The notes under the pieces were generated by a model, which worked only from the letters and a program-made list of their open reading frames with translations, had not been told where the DNA came from and did not search any database. Source: an uncultured Clostridia bacterium (lineage in GTDB: Bacteria > Bacillota > Clostridia > Peptostreptococcales > Anaerovoracaceae). From it: a stretch of 5,405 nt of DNA. Below, piece after piece: positions 1 to 5,268 of the stretch. The translations under genes and the position numbers were made by a program. The stretch lies in assembly GCA_945788655.1 (NCBI GenBank), contig CALZMV010000095.1, forward strand, positions 1-5,405, given 5' to 3'. Every line of letters starts with the position of its first letter. The stretch's first letter is position 1.

Positions 1-596
1 GAAAGATATTTGAAATCCAGTGAAGGGTGTTCCAACTTGCTGAATTCATCATACAACTTCTTAACTTCTGCAAAGTATGGTCTTGCATCCTCAGGATCCT
101 CCTCAAATGGAGCGATACACATCAGCCCTCTGATTCTGATATTTGGACAAGTATCCAAGATATCTCGAATCATCTGACCTGTTTCCTCAGTGGTAATACC
201 GAATTTGCTCTCTTCCATAGCAGAATTGACCTGAATAAGAATATCCATTGTCAGGTTATGCTGAGCCGCCCTTTTATCTATTTCCTGAGCCAGCTTCAAC
301 GAATCCACAGAATGAATCATTGAAACCTTGTCAATTATGTATTTTACCTTATTAGTCTGCAAATGTCCTATAAGATGCCAGCGAACAGGATCCACTCTGT
401 CATACTTGTCCATAATCTCCTGAACCTTGTTTTCGCCGATATCAGTAATGCCGCATTTAATCGCTTCGTTTATTTCATCAGTTGAGTGAAGCTTTGTTAC
501 CGCTACAAGCAGAACATCCTCACCTTTTCTGCCGCTCTTTATTGCAGCTTTTTCCTTTAAACCATTGATGTATTCAATGTTTCCGCCGATTGACAT
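1..596 (-). CDS. yggS: YggS/YlmE (PLPBP) family pyridoxal-phosphate-binding protein, 3' end cut by window edge
   Basis: This is the N-terminal 198 residues of a PLP homeostasis protein with an alanine-racemase-like TIM barrel. The family binds pyridoxal 5'-phosphate in the cytosol and affects vitamin B6 and amino-acid balance, with no firmly established catalytic reaction. I translated the whole stretch and found it open without frameshift. Family hallmarks in order are LLVAVTK (residues 29-35, Lys35 being the expected Schiff-base lysine), IGENKVQE (53-60), WHLIGHLQTNKVK (73-85), IHSVDS (94-99), IQVN followed by SKFG (121-133) and RGLM (156-159). The frame runs off the left edge just before the expected SMGMS motif, so about 30 residues are missing. 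The ATG at 594-596 is preceded by AGGTG at 603-607 with a 6-base spacer, which fixes the start. It lies 21 bases after the HlyD-like gene and is probably cotranscribed with it. In many Bacillota the gene is followed by sepF, which would be outside this window. Confidence 0.96.
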   Translation of the reverse strand, partial: MSIGGNIEYINGLKEKAAIKSGRKGEDVLLVAVTKLHSTDEINEAIKCGITDIGENKVQEIMDKYDRVDPVRWHLIGHLQTNKVKYIIDKVSMIHSVDSLKLAQEIDKRAAQHNLTMDILIQVNSAMEESKFGITTEETGQMIRDILDTCPNIRIRGLMCIAPFEEDPEDARPYFAEVKKLYDEFSKLEHPSLDFKYL

Positions 597-617
597 AAAT
601 ATCACCTCTCTGCTGAT

Positions 618-1541
618 TTATTGTTTTGGTTTCTTTAGTATTTCAACATAGTTTTTAACCGTTTCAACAGGATAACCTTCACTGTCATAGAAATAATTCC
701 TTGCTACAACACTCTTGTTTCCGTTGGTTGCATAGACAAGAACAGGTGTAAAATTGGCTTTGCCAAACTTGTCTATGACATAAACGCCTGTCTGTCCATC
801 CTTCTTGCAGATGCTGTCGGTATTTACAATTATACCGCTGTTGCTGGAATAGATTACGCTGCATTCTTTAACTCTGTACCTGTCAAAGGACTCGTAATAT
901 CTATCACAGGATAAGACTATTTTTGTTTGCTTTTCGTCCTTAGAAGCACTATAAACAGACATTTTAACACTGTTGCCATCCTTAAAGTCAACAGTAATTC
1001 TGCTACCTTCAGTGAATCTTTCTGCATCCTTACTGTCAAGCCAGCATACAAGATACCACTTGCTTCTATCTACAATCTTAAAGATAACATTGCTTGATTC
1101 AGCGTTACCGGAAACCGCATCCTGAACTCCCGGACCTTCTTTGAATTCATCAAAGAAAGACTTTTTAATGTCTGCAAGCTTGTCAGGAGTAATTTTGTCT
1201 TCAAAGCCGTCATAGTAATAGCTTACTATCCCGGATTCATTGTTGTACATCTCCTTGCCACCTACCGTTGCAATTAAGCTGCCCGGTCTCATAAGGTCTC
1301 CTGCATTAACCTTCCTGTCCACGCTGCCCGCCGAAGGTGCCTTGTAAAGGCTCTCACCGCGCACAAAGATGCAGTCGGTTTCATAGCTTACATCTAAAGT
1401 CCCGTATTCGGCAATATAGGTCTGCTGGAAAATGTCCGAAACCGTTGGAACAACGTAAATCAGCACATAAAACGCTATAAAAAGCAATGCGAAGATAAGC
1501 ACTCCCTTTTTAGTTGTCATGTTGATCTTCTTTTTCTTCAT
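618..1541 (-). CDS. HlyD-like (membrane fusion protein-like) single-pass membrane-anchored protein
   Basis: This 307-residue protein has a Lys-rich N-terminus (KKKK at 2-5) and one hydrophobic segment at about 13-32, so it is predicted to be membrane-anchored with the C-terminal domain outside the cell. Residues about 62-95 (FVRGES, then KVNAGDLMRPGSLIATVGG) resemble a lipoyl/biotinyl-like half domain, and SGIVSYYYDGFED (103-115) resembles its second half. VIFKIVDRSKWYLVCWL (152-168) and TGVYVID (251-257) are typical of HlyD adaptor beta domains. The long coiled-coil hairpin of true efflux adaptors is absent, and no ABC transporter gene lies beside it, so calling it an efflux component is not justified. 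My recollection is that such proteins sit before yggS and sepF in clostridia, which hints at an envelope or division role; that is inference. No convincing Shine-Dalgarno precedes the ATG at 1539-1541. A second ATG at 1518-1520 (Met8) is possible. Confidence 0.8.
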   Translation of the reverse strand: MKKKKINMTTKKGVLIFALLFIAFYVLIYVVPTVSDIFQQTYIAEYGTLDVSYETDCIFVRGESLYKAPSAGSVDRKVNAGDLMRPGSLIATVGGKEMYNNESGIVSYYYDGFEDKITPDKLADIKKSFFDEFKEGPGVQDAVSGNAESSNVIFKIVDRSKWYLVCWLDSKDAERFTEGSRITVDFKDGNSVKMSVYSASKDEKQTKIVLSCDRYYESFDRYRVKECSVIYSSNSGIIVNTDSICKKDGQTGVYVIDKFGKANFTPVLVYATNGNKSVVARNYFYDSEGYPVETVKNYVEILKKPKQ

Positions 1542-1547
1542 TTTAAT

Positions 1548-1576
1548 ATTTTACCACGAAATATTGTGGCTAGCAA
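1548..1576 (-). promoter_or_regulatory. Candidate extended -10 promoter for the HlyD-like/yggS pair
   Basis: On the minus strand, TTGCTA (1571-1576, 4 of 6 to consensus) is followed after exactly 17 bases by TAAAAT (1548-1553, 5 of 6), with TGG directly before it giving an extended -10. Transcription would be expected to start about 7 bases on, near 1541, which is the first base of the annotated ATG. The transcript would then be leaderless for that start, or have a leader of about 21 bases for the Met8 start at 1520. AT-rich intergenic sequence yields chance matches, so this remains a candidate. Confidence 0.4.
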
Positions 1577-1601
1577 CACATCTAAAGCTCTTTTGCCACA
1601 A
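1564..1601 (-). repeat. Perfect 7-base inverted repeat spanning the trmD stop codon
   Basis: TTGTGGC (read on the minus strand at 1595-1601) and GCCACAA (1564-1570) are exactly complementary, separated by 24 bases containing the trmD stop. An additional AGC/GCT pairing is possible inside the loop. No run of T follows the second arm, so it does not qualify as an intrinsic terminator. It could protect the 3' end of an upstream message, or be chance. The left arm lies in the spacer of the candidate promoter. Confidence 0.35.
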
Positions 1602-2325
1602 CCTTTTCTAATATTTTTTTCTCGTCTTTTGTAAGATTTTTTTCTTTTTTCAGGTACTCTTCCCACAAGTCAGGTCTTCTGCATTTTGTCAGTTCCAACG
1701 CATTTTCATACTGCCACAGATGTATTAGCTTGTGATTGCCGTTGGTCAGAACCTCAGGAACCTCGAGTCCCCTGTAGCACCTCGGTTTTGTGTACTGATT
1801 GCATTCCAGAAGTCCTGAATATATAGACTCATCAGAGGTTGACTGATGATTGCCAAGGACATCGGGAATAAACCTTGCTACAGAGTCGATTAAAACCATT
1901 GCCGGCAGCTCTCCTCCCGTAAGGATATAATCTCCGATGGATATTTCCTCCATATCGTAGTGATCCAAAACTCTCTGATCCACTCCTTCGTAGTGTCCGC
2001 AGAGGATGACAATCTCATCCATATTGGCAAGCTCCTCTATCTTTGCCATGTCAAGCACAGATCCTCTTGGTGACATATAAATTGCCTTCTTTTTTGAAGC
2101 CTCGATAGAATCCATCGCATCAAAGATGGGCTGAGCTGTCATAACCATGCCGGGACCGCCTCCAAAGGGAGTATCATCAGCCTTATGATGTTTGTCAGTG
2201 CTAAAATCCCTTATGTTTATTAAGTTAATGTCCAATATCCCCTTATCATTAGCTTTTCCTAAAATACTGCTTTCAGTCACTGCAGTAAACATTTCCGGAA
2301 AAAGGGTTAAAATATTTACTTTCAT
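1582..2325 (-). CDS. trmD: tRNA (guanine-N1-)-methyltransferase TrmD
   Basis: TrmD transfers a methyl group from S-adenosylmethionine to N1 of G37 in tRNAs with G36, preventing +1 frameshifting. It acts in the cytosol as a homodimer of the trefoil-knot SPOUT class. The 247 residues match the usual bacterial length. Visible motifs are NILTLFPEMF (4-13), DDTPFGGGPGMVM (50-62), the knot strands YMSPRG (83-88), LCGHYEGVDQRV (108-119) and SIGDYILTGGELPAMVLID (129-147), RFIPDVLG (151-158) and GLLECNQYTKP (171-181). At the position of the proposed catalytic Asp (D169 in well-studied TrmD) the alignment gives Glu166, with Asp165 just before it. The ATG has AGGA at 2332-2335 with a 6-base spacer. That site is supplied by the second copy of an 18-base tandem repeat shared with the end of rimM. 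The gene follows rimM by 26 bases. The usual downstream rplS is absent. Confidence 0.98.
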   Translation of the reverse strand: MKVNILTLFPEMFTAVTESSILGKANDKGILDINLINIRDFSTDKHHKADDTPFGGGPGMVMTAQPIFDAMDSIEASKKKAIYMSPRGSVLDMAKIEELANMDEIVILCGHYEGVDQRVLDHYDMEEISIGDYILTGGELPAMVLIDSVARFIPDVLGNHQSTSDESIYSGLLECNQYTKPRCYRGLEVPEVLTNGNHKLIHLWQYENALELTKCRRPDLWEEYLKKEKNLTKDEKKILEKVVAKEL

Positions 2326-2329
2326 CGAT

Positions 2330-2365
2330 TATCCTATGCTTCCTCTGTTTCCTATGCTTCCTCTG
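2330..2365 (-). repeat. 18-base tandem duplication at the rimM/trmD junction
   Basis: The plus-strand 16-mer TCCTATGCTTCCTCTG occurs at 2332-2347 and again at 2350-2365, a period of 18 bases; over two full 18-base units only one base differs (2331 against 2349). On the minus strand the first copy encodes the last residues and stop of RimM (AEEA, TAG). The second copy repeats the same codons and a second in-frame TAG before a third in-frame stop (TGA) that overlaps the trmD ATG. The AGGA of the second copy is the best ribosome binding site for trmD. Confidence 0.9.
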
Positions 2366-2876
2366 CACCGTCTAAAAATCCCGGAATCAAGGTCACTTCT
2401 ACAATTTTTTCATCTATTTTAACATTCTTCACAAACTGTGCCACAGCAGGGATAAGTACCTCCTTGCCTTCTGAAGTTTCAACCTGGTAGATGTCCTGAG
2501 CAGTATTCTGTAGTACGTCCTTGATAACACCCACCTTAGTTTCGCTGTTCAAATCTACCACGCTGCAACCAATTAAATCTCTTATATAAAAGGTATCTTC
2601 AGGAAGCTCTCTTAAATCCTCCTCAGTAATCATTACGTCATAATCCTTAAGAGCTTCTGCCTGATTTCTGTCGTTTACACCCTTAAACTTGGCGATTACC
2701 ATATTCTTCTGATACCTGACATTTTCAATTTTATATTCCTTACTTGTTCTGCCTTTTTCTAAGATTACAGTATCTAATTCTTCAAATCTTTCTTTATAGT
2801 CTGAATAGTTATATATCTTCACCTCTCCGCGAAGTGCCACGGCATTAACAATCTGCCCAATTTTAATTTTTTCCAT
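2352..2876 (-). CDS. rimM: Ribosome maturation factor RimM
   Basis: RimM binds ribosomal protein uS19 and helps the 30S head assemble; it is cytosolic. The 174 residues show the two-domain family layout: an N-terminal RimM beta-barrel opening with KIGQIVNAVALRGEVKIY (5-22) and a C-terminal PRC-barrel at about 95-170 (TFYIRDLIGCSV, KVGVIKDVL, KEVLIPAV, and the family-typical IPGFLDG at 164-170). The N-terminal loop usually reads with His-Gly before the L-x-GEV segment; here it reads Val-Ala. The start at 2874-2876 has a GGTGA site (2881-2885) with a short 4-base spacer. A 72-base gap with a strong hairpin separates it from khpA. The end of the gene is part of an 18-base tandem duplication that leads into trmD. 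Confidence 0.96.
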   Translation of the reverse strand: MEKIKIGQIVNAVALRGEVKIYNYSDYKERFEELDTVILEKGRTSKEYKIENVRYQKNMVIAKFKGVNDRNQAEALKDYDVMITEEDLRELPEDTFYIRDLIGCSVVDLNSETKVGVIKDVLQNTAQDIYQVETSEGKEVLIPAVAQFVKNVKIDEKIVEVTLIPGFLDGAEEA

Positions 2877-2901
2877 CTTTTCACCCGTAATATACTAATA
2901 T

Positions 2902-2933
2902 AGGCACATAAATACCTCGGTAAATATGTGCCC
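2902..2933 (-). other. Strong intergenic RNA hairpin between khpA and rimM
   Basis: On the minus strand, GGCACATA (2925-2932) pairs perfectly with TATGTGCC (2903-2910), extended by a G-U pair at 2933/2902. After a 2x2 T-T internal loop, three more pairs close a CGAG loop. The downstream sequence is TATATTAG rather than a T run, so a classical intrinsic terminator reading into rimM is not supported. Roles as a processing site, a stabiliser of the upstream message or a partial attenuator fit better. A weak promoter-like pair, TTTACC (2919-2924) and TATATT (2897-2902) with a 16-base spacer, overlaps it and could give rimM-trmD a minor independent start. Confidence 0.7.
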
Positions 2934-2948
2934 ATCTTATTTTCAAAA

Positions 2949-3182
2949 CTATTCTTTCACAATTTCTACTGTCACTTTTTTGTTCTCTCTGGTTGCTGCG
3001 GCATTAACAACAGTTCTAAGCGCCTTTGCAATTCTTCCCTGCTTGCCAATAACCTTACCCATATCGCTTGGGTCTACTTTTAGGCGTACAACATCGCCCT
3101 GACGGCTGCTAGATTCTGTAACCACAACACCATCCGGATTATCAACTAGTGACTTTGCTATTGCTTCAACTAGTCTAGTCAT
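2949..3182 (-). CDS. khpA: KH-domain RNA-binding protein KhpA (YlqC family)
   Basis: This 77-residue single type II KH-domain protein has the RNA-gripping GxxG loop as GKQG (46-49) within MGKVIGKQGRIAKALRTVV. It is followed by the basic tail typical of the family (ENKKVTVEIVKE). In streptococci and other Bacillota, KhpA forms a complex with KhpB (Jag/EloR), binds many small RNAs and mRNAs, and influences cell elongation and division; its role in this organism is inferred from that. It sits in its conserved place between rpsP and rimM. The ATG at 3180-3182 follows GGTGA (3189-3193) by 6 bases and lies 18 bases beyond the rpsP stop, so tight cotranscription with rpsP is expected. Confidence 0.95.
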   Translation of the reverse strand: MTRLVEAIAKSLVDNPDGVVVTESSSRQGDVVRLKVDPSDMGKVIGKQGRIAKALRTVVNAAATRENKKVTVEIVKE

Positions 3183-3200
3183 TAGTTTTCACCGCTTTCA

Positions 3201-3443
3201 TTATTTAATAATTCCAGACTTCTTGAAAAGAGCCTTTACTGTGTCTGTAGGCTGTGCACCGTTGGATAACCACTTCTGAGCAGCTTCTTCGTTGATCTTG
3301 ATTTCCTTAGGTTCAGTCATTGGGTTGTAGTAACCGATTTCTTCGATGAACTTACCATCTCTTGGAGCTCTAACGTCTGCAACTACGATTCTGTAAAAAG
3401 GCTTCTTGTGAGCACCCATTCTCTTTAATCTGATTTTAACCAT
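3201..3443 (-). CDS. rpsP: 30S ribosomal protein bS16
   Basis: bS16 is a primary-to-secondary assembly protein of the 30S subunit that binds 16S rRNA and stabilises the 5' and central domains. The 80 residues are of normal length, opening with VKIRLKRMGAHKKPFYRIVV (2-21). The family signature ADVRAPRDGKFIEEIGYYNP follows, then the C-terminal helix region EEAAQKWLSNGAQPTDTVKALF. The start lies 14 bases after ffh, with a near-perfect ribosome binding site that begins within the ffh stop codon. This fits the high output needed for a ribosomal protein. Linkage to ffh, khpA, rimM and trmD is the common Bacillota arrangement. Confidence 0.98.
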   Translation of the reverse strand: MVKIRLKRMGAHKKPFYRIVVADVRAPRDGKFIEEIGYYNPMTEPKEIKINEEAAQKWLSNGAQPTDTVKALFKKSGIIK

Positions 3444-3452
3444 TGTTTGTTT

Positions 3453-3459
3453 CCTCCTT
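3453..3459 (-). promoter_or_regulatory. rpsP ribosome binding site overlapping the ffh stop codon
   Basis: AAGGAGG on the minus strand is a full anti-16S complement, 9 bases before the rpsP ATG. Its first two bases are the last two of the ffh TAA. Ribosomes finishing ffh would therefore end on the rpsP initiation site, and this is the strongest Shine-Dalgarno in the window. Confidence 0.9.
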
Positions 3460-4798
3460 AAAATAATCCTTTAAATCTTTTATTCTTTTTCATAAAGCTT
3501 GGACTGCTAAACGTTTTCATCAGTTTTTTAGCATCTTCATACTTTTTGATTAAACTGTTAATCTTGCTGACAGGCTGACCGCATCCGGCAGAAATTCTCT
3601 TCCTGCGGCTGGCGTTAAGAATCTGTGGATTCCTTCTTTCTTCGGGTGTCATGGAATAAATGATTGCCTCCATCTGCTTAAGCTCTCTTTCGCTTCTGTC
3701 GATGTCCTCATCACTTAGCTTGTTTGCACCCATACCCGGCAGCATTTCCAGCATCTTGCCGATGCCGCCCATTTTCTGCATCTGACCCATCTGTTCCAGG
3801 AAGTCCTCAAGAGTGAATTCATTCTTTCTGAACTTCTTCTCCAGCTTAGCCGCCTGCTCTTCATCATAGCTTTCCTGTGCTTTTTCTATTAATGAAAGCA
3901 TGTCTCCCATTCCAAGGATTCTGCTTGCCATTCTATCAGGGTGGAAAGGTTCAAGTGCATCAAATTTTTCTCCCATACCGATGAACTTAACAGGTTTGCC
4001 TGTTACCTTCTTGGCGGAAAGGGCTGCACCACCTCTCGAGTCACCGTCCATCTTGGTCATGATGATTCCGTCAATGCCCAGCTTGTCGTTAAAGCCTTCT
4101 GCAGCATTTACAGCATCCTGACCGGTCAGGGCGTCTACAACCAGCAGAATTTCATGAGGCTTAACAGCCTTCTTAACTCTTGCCAGCTCTTCCATCAGTT
4201 CCTCGTCAATCTGCAGACGACCTGCTGTATCGACGATGAGAACGTCATAGCCTTTGATTTCGGCTTCCTTGCGCGCCTTAACAGCAATGTCTTCAGCGCA
4301 CTTATTATCTCTGTCTACGTAAACCGGAACATCTACGGTCTTACCAACCACCTCAAGCTGGTCGATAGCTGCCGGTCTATATATGTCACAGGCGCAAAGC
4401 ATAGGCTTTTTGCCGTTTTTCTTTAAGTAATTTGCAAGCTTTCCGCAGGTTGTTGTCTTACCTGTACCCTGAAGACCAACCATCAGAAGCACTGTAAATC
4501 CGCTAGGCGAATAAGTAAGCTTGCTTCCTGTTCCTCCCATGAGCTCCGTAAGCTGGTCGTTAACAACCTTAATAACCTGCTGACCCGGAGTAAGGCTTGC
4601 AAGAACCTCCTGACCCATGCACTTTTCTTTGACATCGGCCACAAATTCCTTAACAACCTTAAAGTTAACATCCGCCTCAAGAAGAGCCAGCTTAACTTCG
4701 CGCATTGCGTCATTGATATCGCTCTCTGTCAATACGCCCTTGCCCTTTAATTTCTTAAAGGTGTTCTGAAGTTTTTCTGATAATGATTCAAATGCCAT
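3458..4798 (-). CDS. ffh: Signal recognition particle GTPase Ffh (SRP54)
   Basis: Ffh binds SRP RNA, captures signal sequences and transmembrane segments as they leave the ribosome, and delivers the complex to FtsY at the membrane. The 446 residues show the full N-G-M layout. The N domain is about 1-90, with ALLEADVNFKVVKEF at 38-52. The G domain has the P-loop GLQGTGKTT (108-116), DIYRPAAIDQL (138-148), DTAGR (190-194), TKMDGDSRGG (248-257) and the closing GMGEKFDALEPFHPDR (274-289). The methionine-rich M domain is about 305-440, with QMGQMQKMGGIGKMLEMLPGMG and the RNA-binding RRKRISAGCG (398-407). The last motif normally reads GSG; Cys406 replaces the Ser. The ATG directly abuts the ylxM stop (TAAATG). 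GGAGG at 4804-4808, inside ylxM, lies 5 bases before it, implying translational coupling. Confidence 0.99.
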   Translation of the reverse strand: MAFESLSEKLQNTFKKLKGKGVLTESDINDAMREVKLALLEADVNFKVVKEFVADVKEKCMGQEVLASLTPGQQVIKVVNDQLTELMGGTGSKLTYSPSGFTVLLMVGLQGTGKTTTCGKLANYLKKNGKKPMLCACDIYRPAAIDQLEVVGKTVDVPVYVDRDNKCAEDIAVKARKEAEIKGYDVLIVDTAGRLQIDEELMEELARVKKAVKPHEILLVVDALTGQDAVNAAEGFNDKLGIDGIIMTKMDGDSRGGAALSAKKVTGKPVKFIGMGEKFDALEPFHPDRMASRILGMGDMLSLIEKAQESYDEEQAAKLEKKFRKNEFTLEDFLEQMGQMQKMGGIGKMLEMLPGMGANKLSDEDIDRSERELKQMEAIIYSMTPEERRNPQILNASRRKRISAGCGQPVSKINSLIKKYEDAKKLMKTFSSPSFMKKNKRFKGLF

Positions 4799-5161
4799 TT
4801 ATCCCTCCAAACCGTCGATGATGGACTTAATTCTATTTAACCCCTCGACAGTGCTCATGTCCTTTGTGGCGGAAGCCTGAGCGGCAAGTCTGTCAATTTC
4901 ATGGTCGATTCTTGCTATTGCTTCCTCTGTTTTGACTAATTTATCTATAAGGTTTAACTTGTTTTCGTAATCTTCAAGAGCCTGTTCTGCCTTTTTTAGA
5001 GTATCGTGAACGGCCTGCCTTGAAATTCCATGCTCCTGAGCTATCTCAGATAAGGAAAGGTTCTCTTCATGGTAAAGTGCCATCACCTGTCTCTGCTTTT
5101 CTGTCAGCAGTGCGCCGTAAAAGTCATATAAAAGGCTTGCTTTTGCGATGTCATCTACCAT
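4799..5161 (-). CDS. ylxM: YlxM family SRP-associated helix-turn-helix protein
   Basis: This 120-residue protein belongs to the YlxM/UPF0122 family, usually paired with ffh. Residues about 18-60 form a sigma-70 region 4-like helix-turn-helix (LLTEKQRQVMALYHEENLS, then LSEIAQEHGISRQAVHDTLKKAE), followed by a charged helix with coiled-coil character at about 60-98 and a short C-terminal helix (VEGLNRIKSIIDGLEG). In Streptococcus mutans, YlxM has been reported to bind SRP components and modulate SRP GTPase activity. A DNA-binding role is suggested only by the fold. The ATG at 5159-5161 follows AAAGGAG (5168-5174) with a 6-base spacer. It is the first long gene behind the promoter at 5269-5297. 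ftsY, often found just upstream in Bacillota, is not visible. Confidence 0.96.
   Translation of the reverse strand: MVDDIAKASLLYDFYGALLTEKQRQVMALYHEENLSLSEIAQEHGISRQAVHDTLKKAEQALEDYENKLNLIDKLVKTEEAIARIDHEIDRLAAQASATKDMSTVEGLNRIKSIIDGLEG
4804..4808 (-). promoter_or_regulatory. ffh ribosome binding site inside the end of ylxM
   Basis: GGAGG on the minus strand lies within the last codons of ylxM, 5 bases before the ffh ATG. With zero bases between the ylxM stop and the ffh start, ribosomes ending ylxM could re-initiate at once on ffh, tying the two products together. Confidence 0.85.
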
Positions 5162-5260
5162 TTAGCGCTCCTTTCTTATTCTTGTTTTGTTGCTTCGGTC
5201 GCGATTGTCATCCCGGTTGCGATGGTTCTTCCGGCCACGATGGCACAGTCTTCGTACCAT
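5162..5260 (-). CDS. Possible 32-codon Arg-rich leader ORF directly upstream of ylxM
   Basis: From an ATG at 5258-5260 the predicted ylxM leader is open for 32 codons and stops at TAA (5162-5164), immediately before and in frame with the ylxM ATG. The peptide would have 11 arginines and three related hexapeptides (HRGRKN, HRNRDD, NRDRSN) encoded by the 18-base repeats. The promoter predicts a transcript start near 5262, leaving only about two bases before this ATG and no Shine-Dalgarno, so translation would have to be leaderless. The ylxM ribosome binding site lies in its last codons. It may be a regulatory leader peptide. It may equally be a chance open frame over structured RNA repeats, which I consider at least as likely. 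Confidence 0.25.
   Translation of the reverse strand: MVRRLCHRGRKNHRNRDDNRDRSNKTRIRKER
5190..5243 (-). repeat. Three imperfect 18-base tandem repeats in the ylxM leader
   Basis: Units at 5190-5207, 5208-5225 and 5226-5243 align without gaps. On the minus strand they read CCATCGTGGCCGGAAGAA, CCATCGCAACCGGGATGA and CAATCGCGACCGAAGCAA. The shared core is C-A-T/A-T-C-G then C-C-G, and the stretch is clearly more GC-rich than its surroundings (32 of 54 bases). The period is a multiple of three, so the reading frame is kept. It lies wholly between the predicted transcript start and the ylxM ribosome binding site, so it would be transcribed as leader RNA. Confidence 0.75.
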
Positions 5261-5268
5261 ACTCAGCA

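Noticed and set aside
27..323. 98-residue plus-strand open frame
   Set aside because: It lies wholly antisense to yggS, whose frame is intact with all family motifs; the plus-strand peptide shows no recognisable domain.
2192..2422. 76-residue plus-strand open frame across the trmD start and rimM end
   Set aside because: It is antisense to two firm genes, has no ribosome binding site, and its repeated LPLFPML segment is just the 18-base duplication read on the other strand.
2902..2950. Intrinsic terminator reading on the plus strand (stem followed by ATCTTATTTTC)
   Set aside because: No plus-strand gene precedes it, and the T-rich tract is interrupted; the stem is better viewed as part of the minus-strand message.
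3900..4426. Two overlapping plus-strand open frames of 73 and 161 residues inside ffh
   Set aside because: Both are antisense to the conserved G domain of Ffh, in different frames, with no supporting start signals.
4483..4713. 76-residue minus-strand open frame in another frame of ffh
   Set aside because: It overlaps the N domain of Ffh out of frame, and its composition is that of a frame-shifted shadow.
5162..5262. Known riboswitch, T-box or ribosomal-protein leader in the ylxM 5' region
   Set aside because: I saw no T-box sequence, no terminator/antiterminator pair with a T run and no conserved riboswitch core; only short repeats and weak stems are visible.
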